From DASSJT01 sp963715025 (GTDB lineage Bacteria > Actinomycetota > Actinomycetes > Actinomycetales > Dermatophilaceae): a DNA stretch of 64,000 nucleotides. Numbering within the stretch: the first letter of the stretch is position 1; every line of letters starts with the position of its first letter. The position numbers and the translations under genes are program-made. Under the pieces are notes generated by a model. That model was given only the letters and a program-made list of their open reading frames with translations. It made no database searches and was not told where the DNA came from. Of this stretch, positions 42,288 to 50,413 are shown piece after piece. The stretch lies in assembly GCA_963715025.1 (NCBI GenBank), contig CAVQQQ010000009.1, positions 1 through 64,000 of the forward strand, in the 5' to 3' direction.

Positions 42288-43433
42288 TCACCTGAGGCGG
42301 TCGGCGGCAGCCGCGATCGCCTGGTCGGACGCCGTCAGGGCAATGCGCACATGCAGCTCCCCGGCCGCACCGTAGAAGGCGCCCGGAGCCACGAGGATGC
42401 CGCGCTCGGCGAACCACCCGACGGTCTCCCAGGCGTCTATGCCCGCCGTGGCCCAGAGGTACAGCCCAGCATCGGAATCGTCGATCCGCAGCCCGGCACC
42501 CTCGATCGCGTCGCGCAGCACGGCCCGCCGACCGGCATACCGCTTCTTCTGCTCCGCCACGTGGGCGTCGTCCCGGATCGCGGCGACCAGGGCCCGCTGC
42601 ACCGGCCAGGGCACGATCATGCCTGCGTGCTTGCGCACCTCGAGCACCTGCTTGACCAGCCCGGGGTCACCGGCGACGAACGCCGCGCGATAGCCCGCGA
42701 GGTTGGACTGCTTGCTCGTCGAGTAGACCGCGAGGAGCCCCTCGTGGCTGCCACCCGTGACTCGTGGGTCCAGGATGCTGGGCGTGGTCGGCGGCTCGGC
42801 GTACTCCGCGGCGCCGTCGGGCTCGCGCCAGTCGAGCTCCGCATAGCACTCGTCGCTCGCCACAACCACGCCGTGCCGGCGGGCCCAGGCGACCACTTTG
42901 GCGAGGTGGCCGATGCCGAGGACCTTCCCGGTGGGATTGCTGGGAGTGTTGAGCCACAACAGTCTTGGCGTGGTCGCGGCCGTGGGCGGGCCGAGCGAGG
43001 TGAGCGCATCGAGCTGCCGGGGAGTGGCCCCCGCGAGGCGTGCTCCCACGTCATAGGTCGGATAGGCGACGGTCGGGAATGCCACGATGTCGCCCGGCCC
43101 GAGTCCGAGCAGTGTCGGGAGCCAGGCGACCAGCTCCTTGCTGCCCATGGTGGGCAGCACGCTGTCAGGGTCGACATCCGGCACCCCACGCCGGCGGCCG
43201 AACCACGCCGCGACGGCCTCACGCAGGTCGGGCGTCCCCCAGGTCTGGGGATACCCGGGCGCGTCGGCGGCCTCGCACAGCGCCTCCTGGACGCCCTGCG
43301 GAGTGGGGTCGACCGGCGTGCCGACGGAGAGGTCGACCAGGCCGCCGGGGAGCGCAGCCGAAACAGCACTCGCCCGCTCCTTGATCGGAGCGAGCGAGTC
43401 CCACGGGAAGTCCGGCAGCGCCGAGGCCACCAT
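42288..43433 (-). CDS. dapC: succinyldiaminopimelate transaminase
   Basis: A PLP-dependent fold-type I aminotransferase converting N-succinyl-2-amino-6-ketopimelate to succinyl-DAP. The 381-residue product has DLSVGTPVDPTPQGVQEALC, LLWLNTPSNPTGKVLGIGH (Asn and Tyr contacts), VVASDECYAELDW (Asp) and the Schiff-base lysine in VYSTSKQSNLAGYRAAFVA, with Arg in HVRIALTASD. Placement directly after fdxA (13 bases) is a conserved actinobacterial arrangement and supports the dapC call over generic aminotransferase. Confidence 0.93.
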   Translation of the reverse strand: MVASALPDFPWDSLAPIKERASAVSAALPGGLVDLSVGTPVDPTPQGVQEALCEAADAPGYPQTWGTPDLREAVAAWFGRRRGVPDVDPDSVLPTMGSKELVAWLPTLLGLGPGDIVAFPTVAYPTYDVGARLAGATPRQLDALTSLGPPTAATTPRLLWLNTPSNPTGKVLGIGHLAKVVAWARRHGVVVASDECYAELDWREPDGAAEYAEPPTTPSILDPRVTGGSHEGLLAVYSTSKQSNLAGYRAAFVAGDPGLVKQVLEVRKHAGMIVPWPVQRALVAAIRDDAHVAEQKKRYAGRRAVLRDAIEGAGLRIDDSDAGLYLWATAGIDAWETVGWFAERGILVAPGAFYGAAGELHVRIALTASDQAIAAAADRLR

Positions 43434-43446
43434 CAGGAACGAGGGC

Positions 43447-43773
43447 TCACTCGTCGTGCTCCTGCGGGGGCAGGGCCGCGACCAGCGGGTGGTCCTTGTT
43501 GATCATGCCGAGCTTGGCGGCGCCGCCTGGGCTGCCGAGGTCGTCGAAGAACTCGACGTTGGCCTTGTAGTAGTCGGCCCACTGCTCGGGCACGTCGTCT
43601 TCGTAATAGATCGCCTCGACGGGGCACACGGGCTCGCAGGCACCACAGTCGACGCATTCATCCGGATGGATGTAGAGGGAGCGCTCGCCCTCGTAGATGC
43701 AGTCAACCGGACACTCCTCGATGCACGCCTTGTCCTTGAGGTCGACACAAGGCTGGGCGATCACGTACGTCAT
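43447..43773 (-). CDS. fdxA: 7Fe ferredoxin (3Fe-4S/4Fe-4S)
   Basis: A 108-residue FdxA-type ferredoxin, cytosolic electron carrier. The first cluster motif is CVDLKDKACIEECPVDCIYE and the second HPDECVDCGACEPVCPVEAI, giving one 3Fe-4S and one 4Fe-4S cluster. The C-terminal helical extension (WADYYKANVEFFDDLG) is as in mycobacterial FdxA. The ATG follows a TAGTAT box by 6 bases; there is no ribosome site. Only 20 bases separate its start from the divergent GNAT gene. It is first gene of the fdxA-dapC pair. Confidence 0.95.
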   Translation of the reverse strand: MTYVIAQPCVDLKDKACIEECPVDCIYEGERSLYIHPDECVDCGACEPVCPVEAIYYEDDVPEQWADYYKANVEFFDDLGSPGGAAKLGMINKDHPLVAALPPQEHDE

Positions 43774-43779
43774 GCCGCC

Positions 43780-43786
43780 ATACTAT
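43780..43786. promoter_or_regulatory. shared divergent -10 element (fdxA / GNAT gene)
   Basis: The 7-mer ATACTAT supplies TACTAT as the plus-strand -10, 7 bases before the ATG at 43794, and on the other strand TAGTAT, 6 bases before the fdxA ATG at 43773. Both messages would be leaderless and use overlapping -10 boxes. Confidence 0.55.
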
Positions 43787-43793
43787 GCGGGCT

Positions 43794-44837
43794 ATGCCTA
43801 CCGACGTGACGACCCTGCCCATCGGGTCCCGGGTGGTGGTGCGGTCCCTGCTGGACCCTCCCCCCGAGCCGGGTGGCGGGCCGACGATGACCGACGCGGT
43901 GGGCACCCTGGCTGCGGTCGACGACCGCTCCGTGGTGGTGCAGACCGCCGGCGGCGAGGTCCGGATCGACCGCAGCCGCATCGTTGCCGCCAAGGAGGTG
44001 CCGCCGAGACCGAGCCGGCGCGGCGCGGCCCACCTGGCCCTGTCCGTCGAGGACATGCAGCGCGTCGTTGCCCCGAGCTGGGGGGCGGTGGAGCGCGAAC
44101 AGCTCGGCGACTGGATGCTGCGCGCTTCTGGCGGCTTCACGCACCGAGGCAACTCGGTGCTGCCCCTCGGCAGCCCTGGGCTGCCCCTCGCCCTGGCCGT
44201 TGACCGGCTGGAGGAGTGGTATGCCGTGCGGCAGCTGCCAGCGATGGTCACCCTTGCGGGCCCGGAGGGGTTCGACCCCGCGGACGACCCGCTGGGCGCC
44301 GAGCTGCTCGGGCGCGGCTATGCGCCCGAGACCCGGACCCTGTGCCTGACGGCTGGCATCGACACGGTCGCTGACGCTGACCCCGGCGGTCCCGACGTCA
44401 CCCTTTCAGCCACGCTCGACGAGGGGTGGATGTCCGCCTACCGCGAGTCCCGCCCCACCGTTCCCGGCATGACCGAGCGAGTCCTTACCGGCAGCCCGCG
44501 GCAGCTCTTTGCCAGCGTGACCGTCGGCGGCGGGCTCTCGCGGAAACTGGGCCTCGAGACGCCGGCCTCTCGCAATTCCCGCATCGTGGCCATCGGCAGG
44601 CTCGGCATCGCCGCCGGGTGGGCCGGGCTCGGGGCCGTTCGGACCGATCCCGCGTTCCGCGGCCGAGGGCTGGCCGCACACCTCACGGCGCGGCTGGCCA
44701 CCGCTGCCCGGCAGGACGGCATACGCCTCATGCATCTCCAGGTGGAGGCCGACAACCTGGCGGCCACCCAGCTCTACAGCCGACTGGGGTTCCAGACACA
44801 CTCAAGCTACGTTTACCTCACCCGAACGGTCGCCTGA
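43794..44837 (+). CDS. GNAT N-acetyltransferase with N-terminal SH3-like domain
   Basis: A 347-residue protein of a GNAT subgroup with an N-terminal beta-barrel domain (residues about 5-65, LPIGSRVVVRSLLDPP, then GTLAAVDDRSVVVQTAGG) and a double GNAT region. Acetyl-CoA binding is indicated by LGAVRTDPAFRGRGLAAHL (R/QxxGxG/A) and the C-terminal LQVEADNLAATQLYSRLGF. The first GNAT half (WMLRASGGFTHRGNSVLPLG) appears degenerate, as is usual in this subgroup. The acceptor is unknown. ATG at 43794 is chosen over the one at 43785 because of the -10 spacing. Confidence 0.85.
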   Translation: MPTDVTTLPIGSRVVVRSLLDPPPEPGGGPTMTDAVGTLAAVDDRSVVVQTAGGEVRIDRSRIVAAKEVPPRPSRRGAAHLALSVEDMQRVVAPSWGAVEREQLGDWMLRASGGFTHRGNSVLPLGSPGLPLALAVDRLEEWYAVRQLPAMVTLAGPEGFDPADDPLGAELLGRGYAPETRTLCLTAGIDTVADADPGGPDVTLSATLDEGWMSAYRESRPTVPGMTERVLTGSPRQLFASVTVGGGLSRKLGLETPASRNSRIVAIGRLGIAAGWAGLGAVRTDPAFRGRGLAAHLTARLATAARQDGIRLMHLQVEADNLAATQLYSRLGFQTHSSYVYLTRTVA

Positions 44838-45308
44838 CCCGTCGGCCGTTGACTGTCGTTGATGGTTTGCGAGCATTCTGCGGACTAGCCGCGGACTGGC
44901 CAGCGGTCGGGCCGGCGACCGCGCCAACGAAATGCACGGATCGGGCCGGGCGCGGCAGGGAAAGGCGGACGCGACTAGCTGCGTCCTTGGCGGGTTCCTC
45001 GAGGCAGCCGTCGCCTCCGGCCTCAACAACCTCGTCGCAGGCGGGACGCAGGCGGGAAACCCGACAAGTGCCTAAGACATCTCCTGGTTCGGTAGTCCAC
45101 GAACCACGCGCGCGCCTGGACCTCGCTCATCGCCACCCGGGGACACCTGCAACGGCGGCGCCCACGCCCCCTCAAGGCCCTCGAACGTGGCACGCCGCTC
45201 CCGCAGCGGCAGGGGACGCACGTCCCTGCCACCGGCGGCCAGCACGTCGAACGCCAGGTAGGACCCCGGGGCCTATTACCGAGGTCCCGTGCGCCGGTGA
45301 GGTCGGGC
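44838..45308. other. gene-poor junction before the accessory segment
   Basis: 471 bases with no gene I can support. Short frames lack coherent codon bias, although a minus-strand piece (AMSEVQARAWFVDYRTRR, near 45070-45130) looks like a fragment of a former protein. No tRNA and no clear att-type repeat is visible. It separates the GNAT gene from the Lrp-M20-MBL cassette and probably marks the left border of acquired DNA. Confidence 0.5.
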
Positions 45309-45746
45309 TCACGTCCGGGGGCGGCTGATGAGCCGGGAGAGCACGATCACACTCTCGGTGCCCCCGATGACGGCGGAGGTCCGCATCCGTTGGATGGCCT
45401 GCTCGAGGTGGGCGATGTGCTCGGCCTGTACGTGGACCATCGCATCGGCCGCGCCGGAGATCGTGCACGCCTCGACCACTTCGGGGATGTTCTCCAGCTC
45501 CTGCCGGAGCTCAGCGGGAGTCGGGCTGCCCGCACATTGGATCAGGACATACGCCTCGGTGCGCCAGCCCAGCGCCTGTGGGTCGATGACTGCGGTGAAC
45601 CCGCGTATGGCGCCGACGGCGACCAGACGGTCGAGCCGGCGTTTGGCCGCCGACGCGGACAGCCCCGCCGCCTTGCCGATCTCGGCATACGTGCTGCGCG
45701 CGTTGCCGACCACGCACCGGATGATCTCCTCGTCGATGCGGTCCAT
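45309..45746 (-). CDS. Lrp/AsnC-family transcriptional regulator
   Basis: A 145-residue feast/famine regulator. The helix-turn-helix is IIRCVVGNARSTYAEIGKAA and GLSASAAKRRLDRLVAVG; the RAM/ligand domain contains AYVLIQCAGSPTPAELRQEL and GAADAMVHVQAEHIAHLEQA. Such proteins bind amino acids and often control the adjacent divergent genes, here the M20 and MBL hydrolases. The ATG at 45746 is chosen for its GGGAGGGG site; a start at 45785 would add 13 unlikely residues. Confidence 0.9.
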   Translation of the reverse strand: MDRIDEEIIRCVVGNARSTYAEIGKAAGLSASAAKRRLDRLVAVGAIRGFTAVIDPQALGWRTEAYVLIQCAGSPTPAELRQELENIPEVVEACTISGAADAMVHVQAEHIAHLEQAIQRMRTSAVIGGTESVIVLSRLISRPRT

Positions 45747-45835
45747 GACACCGACCCCTCCCTCGGATGCGCAAGAAATCTTCAATGCCGGGGCATCTCT
45801 GCAAAGAAGCGTACGGGATCAGCAGGATTTGGCGA

Positions 45836-45863
45836 TTGATTGCGTTATGGCCTCCTGTATACA
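45836..45863 (+). promoter_or_regulatory. sigma-70-like promoter of the M20/MBL genes
   Basis: TTGATT (45836-45841) and TATACA (45858-45863) with a 16-base spacer, 43 bases before the ATG at 45907. The -10 lies inside the palindrome TGTATACA, which could be an operator for the divergent Lrp-type protein or another dimeric regulator. Confidence 0.5.
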
Positions 45864-45906
45864 TTCACAGCGTCACATCGCCGTGGGCCACGGAAGGCGG
45901 GCTCAG

Positions 45907-47181
45907 ATGACCACCACGCTCACTGCCGCGGAGGCCGACTCCCTGGCCGCGGTCGACGAAGGGGCCATCGCACGGACGCTGCTGCAACTGCTGGCCATCC
46001 CGAGCGTCACCGGCAGCGCCGCCGAGTCCGAGCTGCAGCACGTCCTGGCCCGGCGCCTGGACGCGCTGGGGCTCGAGGTCGATCTGTGGGCGATGGATCT
46101 GCTCGCGCTGCGCGCGGATCCCGAGTTTCCCGGCGCCGAGGCGCCGCGGGACGAGGCGTGGGGGCTGGCCGCCGTCACCCCGGGCGGGGGCGACGGGCCG
46201 ACCCTGATCCTGCAGGGTCACGTGGACGTCGTGCCGCCCGGCGACGCAGCCCAGTGGCGCGGCAACCCGTTCGCCCCGAATGTCACCGGGGACGTGGTCC
46301 ACGCTCGAGGCGCCTGCGACATGAAGGCCGGACTGGTCGCCAACCTCGCCGCGCTTGCCGCGATCCGCGCCAGCGGCGCCAGGCTGCGCGGCCGAATCGC
46401 GGCCCACTTCGCCGTCAGCGAGGAGGACGGCGGGCTCGGCGCGTTCGGCACGCTACGGCGCGGCCACACCGGCGACGCCTGCATCATCACCGAGCCGACC
46501 GCCGGCGCCATGGTCACCGCCAACGCCGGCGCGTTGACCTTCCGGATCGAGGTGGCCGGCAAGGCGACCCACGCCAGCACCCGGGACGCGGGGATCAGCG
46601 CGATCGACGCGTACCTGCCGATCCACGCGGCGCTGGCCCGCCTGGAGGCGCGGCGCAACACCGCCCCCGACCCTCTGATGAGCGACCACGCGATCCCGTA
46701 CTCCTTGTCGGTGGGCAGGCTGCGCTCGGGCGACTGGGCCAGCAGCGTGCCTGACCTGCTCGTGGCTGAGGGCAGGTTGGGCGTACGGCTAGACGAGGAC
46801 CCGGCGCAGGCGCGGGCCGCGCTCGAGACCAGCGTCGCCGAGGCGGCCGCCGCCAACGCGTGGCTGCGCAGGCATCCACCCACCGTGACCTGGCCGGGGG
46901 GCCAGTTCGCCAGCGGCCGCCTGGCGCCCGGCAGCCCGCTGCGGGCTCTGGTACGCAACGCGCACACCGACGCCGTCGGCGGCCGGCGACTACCCGAACG
47001 CGGCGCGCCGTACGGAAGCGACCAGAGGCTGTACGCCGGCGCCGGCGTGCCGACCCTGCACTTCGGACCCGGCGACGTACGGCTGGCGCACGGGCCACGC
47101 GAGCAGGTCCGGGTGAGCGAGATCGTCGCCGCGACCCGCGTGCTCGTGCTCGCGGCGCTTCGCGCGGTCGGCGTCAGGTAG
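45907..47181 (+). CDS. M20-family amidohydrolase (ArgE/DapE-like)
   Basis: A 424-residue dizinc hydrolase of the ArgE/DapE/ACY1 group. Motifs: LILQGHVDVVPPGDAAQW (His/Asp), VVHARGACDMKAGLVANLA (bridging Asp), AVSEEDGGLGAFGTL (catalytic Glu pair), the dimerisation domain beginning GKATHASTRDAGISAID, and the last His in HFGPGDVRLAHGPREQV. Substrate could be an N-acyl amino acid or small peptide. It is followed by an MBL-fold hydrolase after 18 bases and controlled, by inference, by the divergent Lrp protein. The codon use (frequent GTACGG, CGGATC) and absence of the TATGCCG word suggest transfer from another high-GC actinomycete. Confidence 0.9.
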   Translation: MTTTLTAAEADSLAAVDEGAIARTLLQLLAIPSVTGSAAESELQHVLARRLDALGLEVDLWAMDLLALRADPEFPGAEAPRDEAWGLAAVTPGGGDGPTLILQGHVDVVPPGDAAQWRGNPFAPNVTGDVVHARGACDMKAGLVANLAALAAIRASGARLRGRIAAHFAVSEEDGGLGAFGTLRRGHTGDACIITEPTAGAMVTANAGALTFRIEVAGKATHASTRDAGISAIDAYLPIHAALARLEARRNTAPDPLMSDHAIPYSLSVGRLRSGDWASSVPDLLVAEGRLGVRLDEDPAQARAALETSVAEAAAANAWLRRHPPTVTWPGGQFASGRLAPGSPLRALVRNAHTDAVGGRRLPERGAPYGSDQRLYAGAGVPTLHFGPGDVRLAHGPREQVRVSEIVAATRVLVLAALRAVGVR

Positions 47182-47199
47182 CAGATAGGAGCCTCGGAC

Positions 47200-48036
47200 A
47201 TGCCGGTCAGCCAGACCATCGGCGGCGTCACCGTGCTAGCCCTGGAGGATGGTGACGGCCCGTTCTTCGAACCCCGCGAGATCGCCCTCCCGGAGGCCGA
47301 TCCGCGACTGTGGGCGGAGGCGGACCGGCGCGATCCGGCCAGCCTTCGCGACGGAGGCTGGCACCTGGCGTTCCGATGTTTCGCGCTGCGGTTCGACGCC
47401 GGACGGATCATCGTGGTCGACACCGGCATCGGGCCCGCGTCGGCGCCGTCGACCTGGGCGCCGCTGCCCGGCCGACTCCCCGACGAGCTCGCCGCCTCGG
47501 GCATTGACCGGCACGACGTCGACACCGTGGTGCTCACCCACGTCCACACCGACCACATCGGATGGTCGATGGACGCAGACGGGGCACCGTACTTCCCGAA
47601 CGCCCGATACCTGGTGCAGGCGGCCGAGGTCGCGGCCGTCGAGAGCCGCGAGCCGACGCTCGCGCGGTGGCTGCTCGCGCCGCTGCGAGCAGCCGGCCAA
47701 CTGGCCGTGGCGGACGGCACGCGCCAGCTCGCACCCGGCGCCACCGTGCGAGCCACACCCGGGCACACCCCGGGACACCAGTCCGTGCTGCTGACCAGCG
47801 GCGAGGAGACCCTCGTCGTCACCGGCGACCTGCTGGTGCACATGGTGCAGCTCATCGATCCGAACCAGCCGTACCACTACGACGACGACCCCGCGCTGGC
47901 CCGGGCCTCGCGCATCGCACTGCTGGAGTCCGCCGGCGACCTCGTCCTCGCCACCGCGCACCTCGGCCAGCCGTTCATTCGAGCGGCTGAGATCGGCGGA
48001 GCCAACGCGACTCCTCGTCGCTGGGATGGTAGGTGA
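47200..48036 (+). CDS. metallo-beta-lactamase-fold hydrolase
   Basis: A 278-residue MBL-fold enzyme with the metal motif VVLTHVHTDHIGWSMD (HxHxDH), GHTPGHQSVLLTSGEETL (His), VVTGDLLVHMVQ (Asp) and a last His in TAHLGQPFI. Length and motif spacing resemble lactonase-like (AiiA/quorum-quenching) and similar MBL hydrolases, but substrate cannot be read. A GGAG-type site lies before the ATG. It is the second gene of the M20 operon. An M20 acylase plus an MBL lactonase could together degrade N-acyl-homoserine lactones; this is speculation. Confidence 0.85.
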   Translation: MPVSQTIGGVTVLALEDGDGPFFEPREIALPEADPRLWAEADRRDPASLRDGGWHLAFRCFALRFDAGRIIVVDTGIGPASAPSTWAPLPGRLPDELAASGIDRHDVDTVVLTHVHTDHIGWSMDADGAPYFPNARYLVQAAEVAAVESREPTLARWLLAPLRAAGQLAVADGTRQLAPGATVRATPGHTPGHQSVLLTSGEETLVVTGDLLVHMVQLIDPNQPYHYDDDPALARASRIALLESAGDLVLATAHLGQPFIRAAEIGGANATPRRWDGR

Positions 48037-48086
48037 AACGTGAGCCGCCCCGCCAGGAAGGGCGCCGTTGGGTGGGTGCTAGGGGG

Positions 48087-48120
48087 GTCCGCAGCGGCGG
48101 CGCGTCCGCAGCGGCGGCGT
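48087..48120. repeat. direct repeat of 17 bp, two copies
   Basis: GTCCGCAGCGGCGGCG at 48087-48102 and again at 48104-48119, period 17. It lies in the 135-base gap between the MBL gene and the DUF1579-like gene, where composition changes sharply; possibly a duplication at a recombination junction. Confidence 0.6.
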
Positions 48121-48171
48121 GCCAAAGGTGATAGGGCAACGATAGAGCGCGACTAAATAGAGAGGTTCATC

Positions 48172-48654
48172 ATGCAAGCACAACACGACGGGCGCAACGA
48201 CTTTGACTTTCTGGTAGGCAAATGGAAAGGGATGAATCGACGCTTGCGCGCACGGCTCGTGGGCTCCACGGACTGGGAAGTCTTTGAGGGGCGTTTGGTC
48301 ACGCACAAGATTCTGGGCGGTTTAGGCACCTTCGATGAAGCCACGTTGGACACCGAATCGGGTAAGGCCGAGGGAATAAACCTGCGCCTCTACGATCCCG
48401 ACACTGGTGAATGGTCAATCTACTGGGCAAGCAGCGCTGGCGCGAACAACCTGTTCCCGCCCATGGTTGGCAAGGTTGAAAACGGGCGCGGCGTTCTCTA
48501 TTGCTACGAACCCTTTGCAGGCCAACATATCCACGCCCGCACTGTCTACACACCCCTCGGCGAAGATGCCTTCACTTGGGAACAAGCATTCTCGATAGAT
48601 GGCGGCCAAAGCTGGGAAACCAACTGGGTATGCGAGTTCACCAGAGAAGAATAG
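48172..48654 (+). CDS. DUF1579-like protein of foreign composition
   Basis: A 160-residue protein with the N-terminal FDFLVGKWKGMNRRL and internal RLYDPDTGEWSIYWASSAG, typical of DUF1579-like small beta-barrel proteins; a lipocalin-like ligand-binding fold is likely. Function is unknown. The gene is clearly AT-richer than everything around it, with many A/T third positions (caa, gca, gat, ttt), pointing to recent acquisition from a lower-GC donor. A GAGAGG ribosome site precedes the ATG. It sits between an MBL gene and a transposase remnant. Confidence 0.85.
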   Translation: MQAQHDGRNDFDFLVGKWKGMNRRLRARLVGSTDWEVFEGRLVTHKILGGLGTFDEATLDTESGKAEGINLRLYDPDTGEWSIYWASSAGANNLFPPMVGKVENGRGVLYCYEPFAGQHIHARTVYTPLGEDAFTWEQAFSIDGGQSWETNWVCEFTREE

Positions 48655-48849
48655 CCAATCAGGGTAATAGTACGGGCTGAGCTTCCGTAGGGCCGGGTCG
48701 ATGCGTTGCATCGGGTCTATGGCGGGAAGGCAACTCGTCTTGAATTCCGGAGGGCCTTCCTCACCCCGAGCGTCTGGGAAGGCGAACCGGTGACGCGTGT
48801 CGCGGTATCGAACTGGCAGACCACCAAGCAGGGCCTGAGTTGCATCACA
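48655..48849. other. non-coding stretch after the DUF1579-like gene
   Basis: No gene supported. Mixed composition; probably part of the acquired segment between the foreign gene and the transposase remnant. Confidence 0.5.
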
Positions 48850-48999
48850 TTAGTGACCGCCCGTGGCGAGGCTGGTGAGGATCGCTTGGGCCTCGTCGGG
48901 GATGCGTGGCGGGGCGCCGATCTGCTGTTGGCCGAGGGTGATCGTCGCTGACCGCAACGGCCGCAGGGTGTGGAGGATCTTCTTGATGCTCGGACCGGT
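48850..48999 (-). pseudogene. transposase C-terminal remnant
   Basis: The minus strand encodes about 50 residues ending at a TAA (48850-48852): PSIKKILHTLRPLRSATITL and then a Gln-rich, Pro/Ala segment IPDEAQAILTSLATGGH. ILxTLRPLRSATI is typical of the end of IS1634/IS4-type DDE transposases. There is no start and no catalytic region; the rest is missing. It abuts the truncated hydrolase gene at about 49000, so an IS insertion and deletion probably created this junction. No terminal inverted repeats could be matched. Confidence 0.6.
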
Positions 49000-49043
49000 C
49001 CGGGCCTCGCCGGGCGGGGCCGTGGCGCGGGGCCATCCTGGCG

Positions 49044-49910
49044 TTGGCGCTCGTCCTGGCCCTGCTCGCGCTCTGCTGGCCCCTGGCAGAGGCGGTGGCC
49101 GCGACCAACGTGCCGCCCACGGGGGTGGGTGCGAGCACGCCAGCGGACAGGGGACTCGAATACCGGGACGCGGTCTTCACAACGAGCGACGGTGCCCGGC
49201 TCTCGGGCTGGTACATCCCCTCCCGAAACGGTGCCGCCGTTGCCGTTCTCCACGGAGCGGGCTCGACCCGCTCGGCCGTGCTGGATCACGCGGTCGTCCT
49301 CGCGCGACATGGTTTCGGCGTGCTGCTGTTCGATGCCCGAGGACACGGCCGCAGCACCGGACGGGCGATGGATTTCGGGTGGTACGGCGATGCGGACATC
49401 GCTGCTGCACTGTCCTACCTCGAGGCACAGCGCGACGTCTCGGCCGCGCGGATGGCCCTCGTCGGGATGTCCATGGGCGGCGAGGAGGCAATCGGCGCGC
49501 TGGCATCGGACGCCCGGATCCGCGCGGTCGTGGCGGAGGGCGCGACTAACCGGGTGAGCGGCGACAAGGCTTGGCTGTCCGACGCCTACGGCTGGAGGGG
49601 TGCCCTGCAGGAGGGGATCGACCGGTTGACCTACGGCGCGGCCGACCTCCTGACCGCTACCACGCCCCCGGTGACCCTGCGTGCGGCCGTTGCCGCGGTC
49701 CCGGCGCAACCCGTCCTCCTGATCGCCGGTGGCGCCGTCACCGACGAGGCCAAGGCGGGCCGCTACATCCAGTCTGCCTCGCCTGGCACCGTCCAGCTGT
49801 GGGTGGTGCCACGGGCCGGACACACCCAGGGCCTCGCCTCGGACGGTGCCGAGTGGGAACACCGCGTGGTGTCGTTCCTCGACGCGGCGCTCACGCGACC
49901 TGGACCATGA
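49044..49910 (+). CDS. exported alpha/beta-hydrolase, 5' end apparently truncated
   Basis: A serine hydrolase: AVFTTSDGARLSGWYIPSRN, nucleophile in MALVGMSMGGEEAIGALASD (GxSxG), oxyanion strand AVAVLHGAGSTRSAVLDHA, late His in RAGHTQGLASDGAEWE. It begins with a hydrophobic signal or anchor (LALVLALLALCWPLAEAVAA). In-frame sequence upstream (RRAGPWRGAI, from about 49005) looks like the basic start of that signal, yet no ATG or GTG and no ribosome site exist; only TTG at 49044 or CTG at 49038. The frame is cut at about 49000 by the transposase remnant, so the native start was probably lost. It may be silent. Confidence 0.75.
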   Translation: MALVLALLALCWPLAEAVAATNVPPTGVGASTPADRGLEYRDAVFTTSDGARLSGWYIPSRNGAAVAVLHGAGSTRSAVLDHAVVLARHGFGVLLFDARGHGRSTGRAMDFGWYGDADIAAALSYLEAQRDVSAARMALVGMSMGGEEAIGALASDARIRAVVAEGATNRVSGDKAWLSDAYGWRGALQEGIDRLTYGAADLLTATTPPVTLRAAVAAVPAQPVLLIAGGAVTDEAKAGRYIQSASPGTVQLWVVPRAGHTQGLASDGAEWEHRVVSFLDAALTRPGP

Positions 49911-49984
49911 CCGCGTGCGGGTCGGCGCACCAAGGCTGACGAACTCGCTCGCATCACCGGCAGCAGTCCCGCAGAGTAAGCGCC

Positions 49985-50395
49985 ATGACCTCTCGCATCT
50001 CGCACACCTCTGTTGACTCCCGCGACGCACATGCCCAGTCCGTGTGGTGGGGTCAGGTCCTCGGGTTCTCGGAGGACCCGCGCGACCCCAACCTGCCAGG
50101 CCATCGCGAGTGCATGATCTTCTCCCCGGACGGGCGCACCCGCGTGCTCTTCATCGAGGTGCCCGAGGGCAAGTCGGTCAAGAACCGGCTCCACTTCGAC
50201 CTGTGGCCGACGGACCGGACCATGGACGAGGAGGTCGAGCGCCTCCGGGCGGCCGGCGCGACAACGGTGGCCGATCGGCGCACGGATGGCGGCGGCTGGG
50301 TCACCCTGGCCGATCCTGAGGGCAACGAGTTCTGCGTGCTGCGAAGCGAAGCCGAGCGCCCGGACCCCTACGCCCACCTGGTCAGGGACGTCTGA
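49985..50395 (+). CDS. VOC-family (glyoxalase-like) protein
   Basis: A 136-residue two-module VOC-fold protein (ISHTSVDSRDAHAQSVWWGQ, then LHFDLWPTDRTMDEEVERLR and a closing VTLADPEGNEFCVLRSE). The metal ligands His, His and Glu are at expected places (HTSVD, LHFDL, EGNEF), so an enzyme is possible; substrate unknown. Many actinobacterial relatives are annotated as glyoxalase/dioxygenase-like without data. The start has no strong ribosome site. Confidence 0.85.
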   Translation: MTSRISHTSVDSRDAHAQSVWWGQVLGFSEDPRDPNLPGHRECMIFSPDGRTRVLFIEVPEGKSVKNRLHFDLWPTDRTMDEEVERLRAAGATTVADRRTDGGGWVTLADPEGNEFCVLRSEAERPDPYAHLVRDV

Positions 50396-50413
50396 TCCGC
50401 TTCCCGGTGCCGA

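Noticed and set aside
44838..45308. Integration (att) site at the left end of the accessory segment
   Set aside because: No tRNA gene, integrase or matching direct repeat at the other end could be found by eye.
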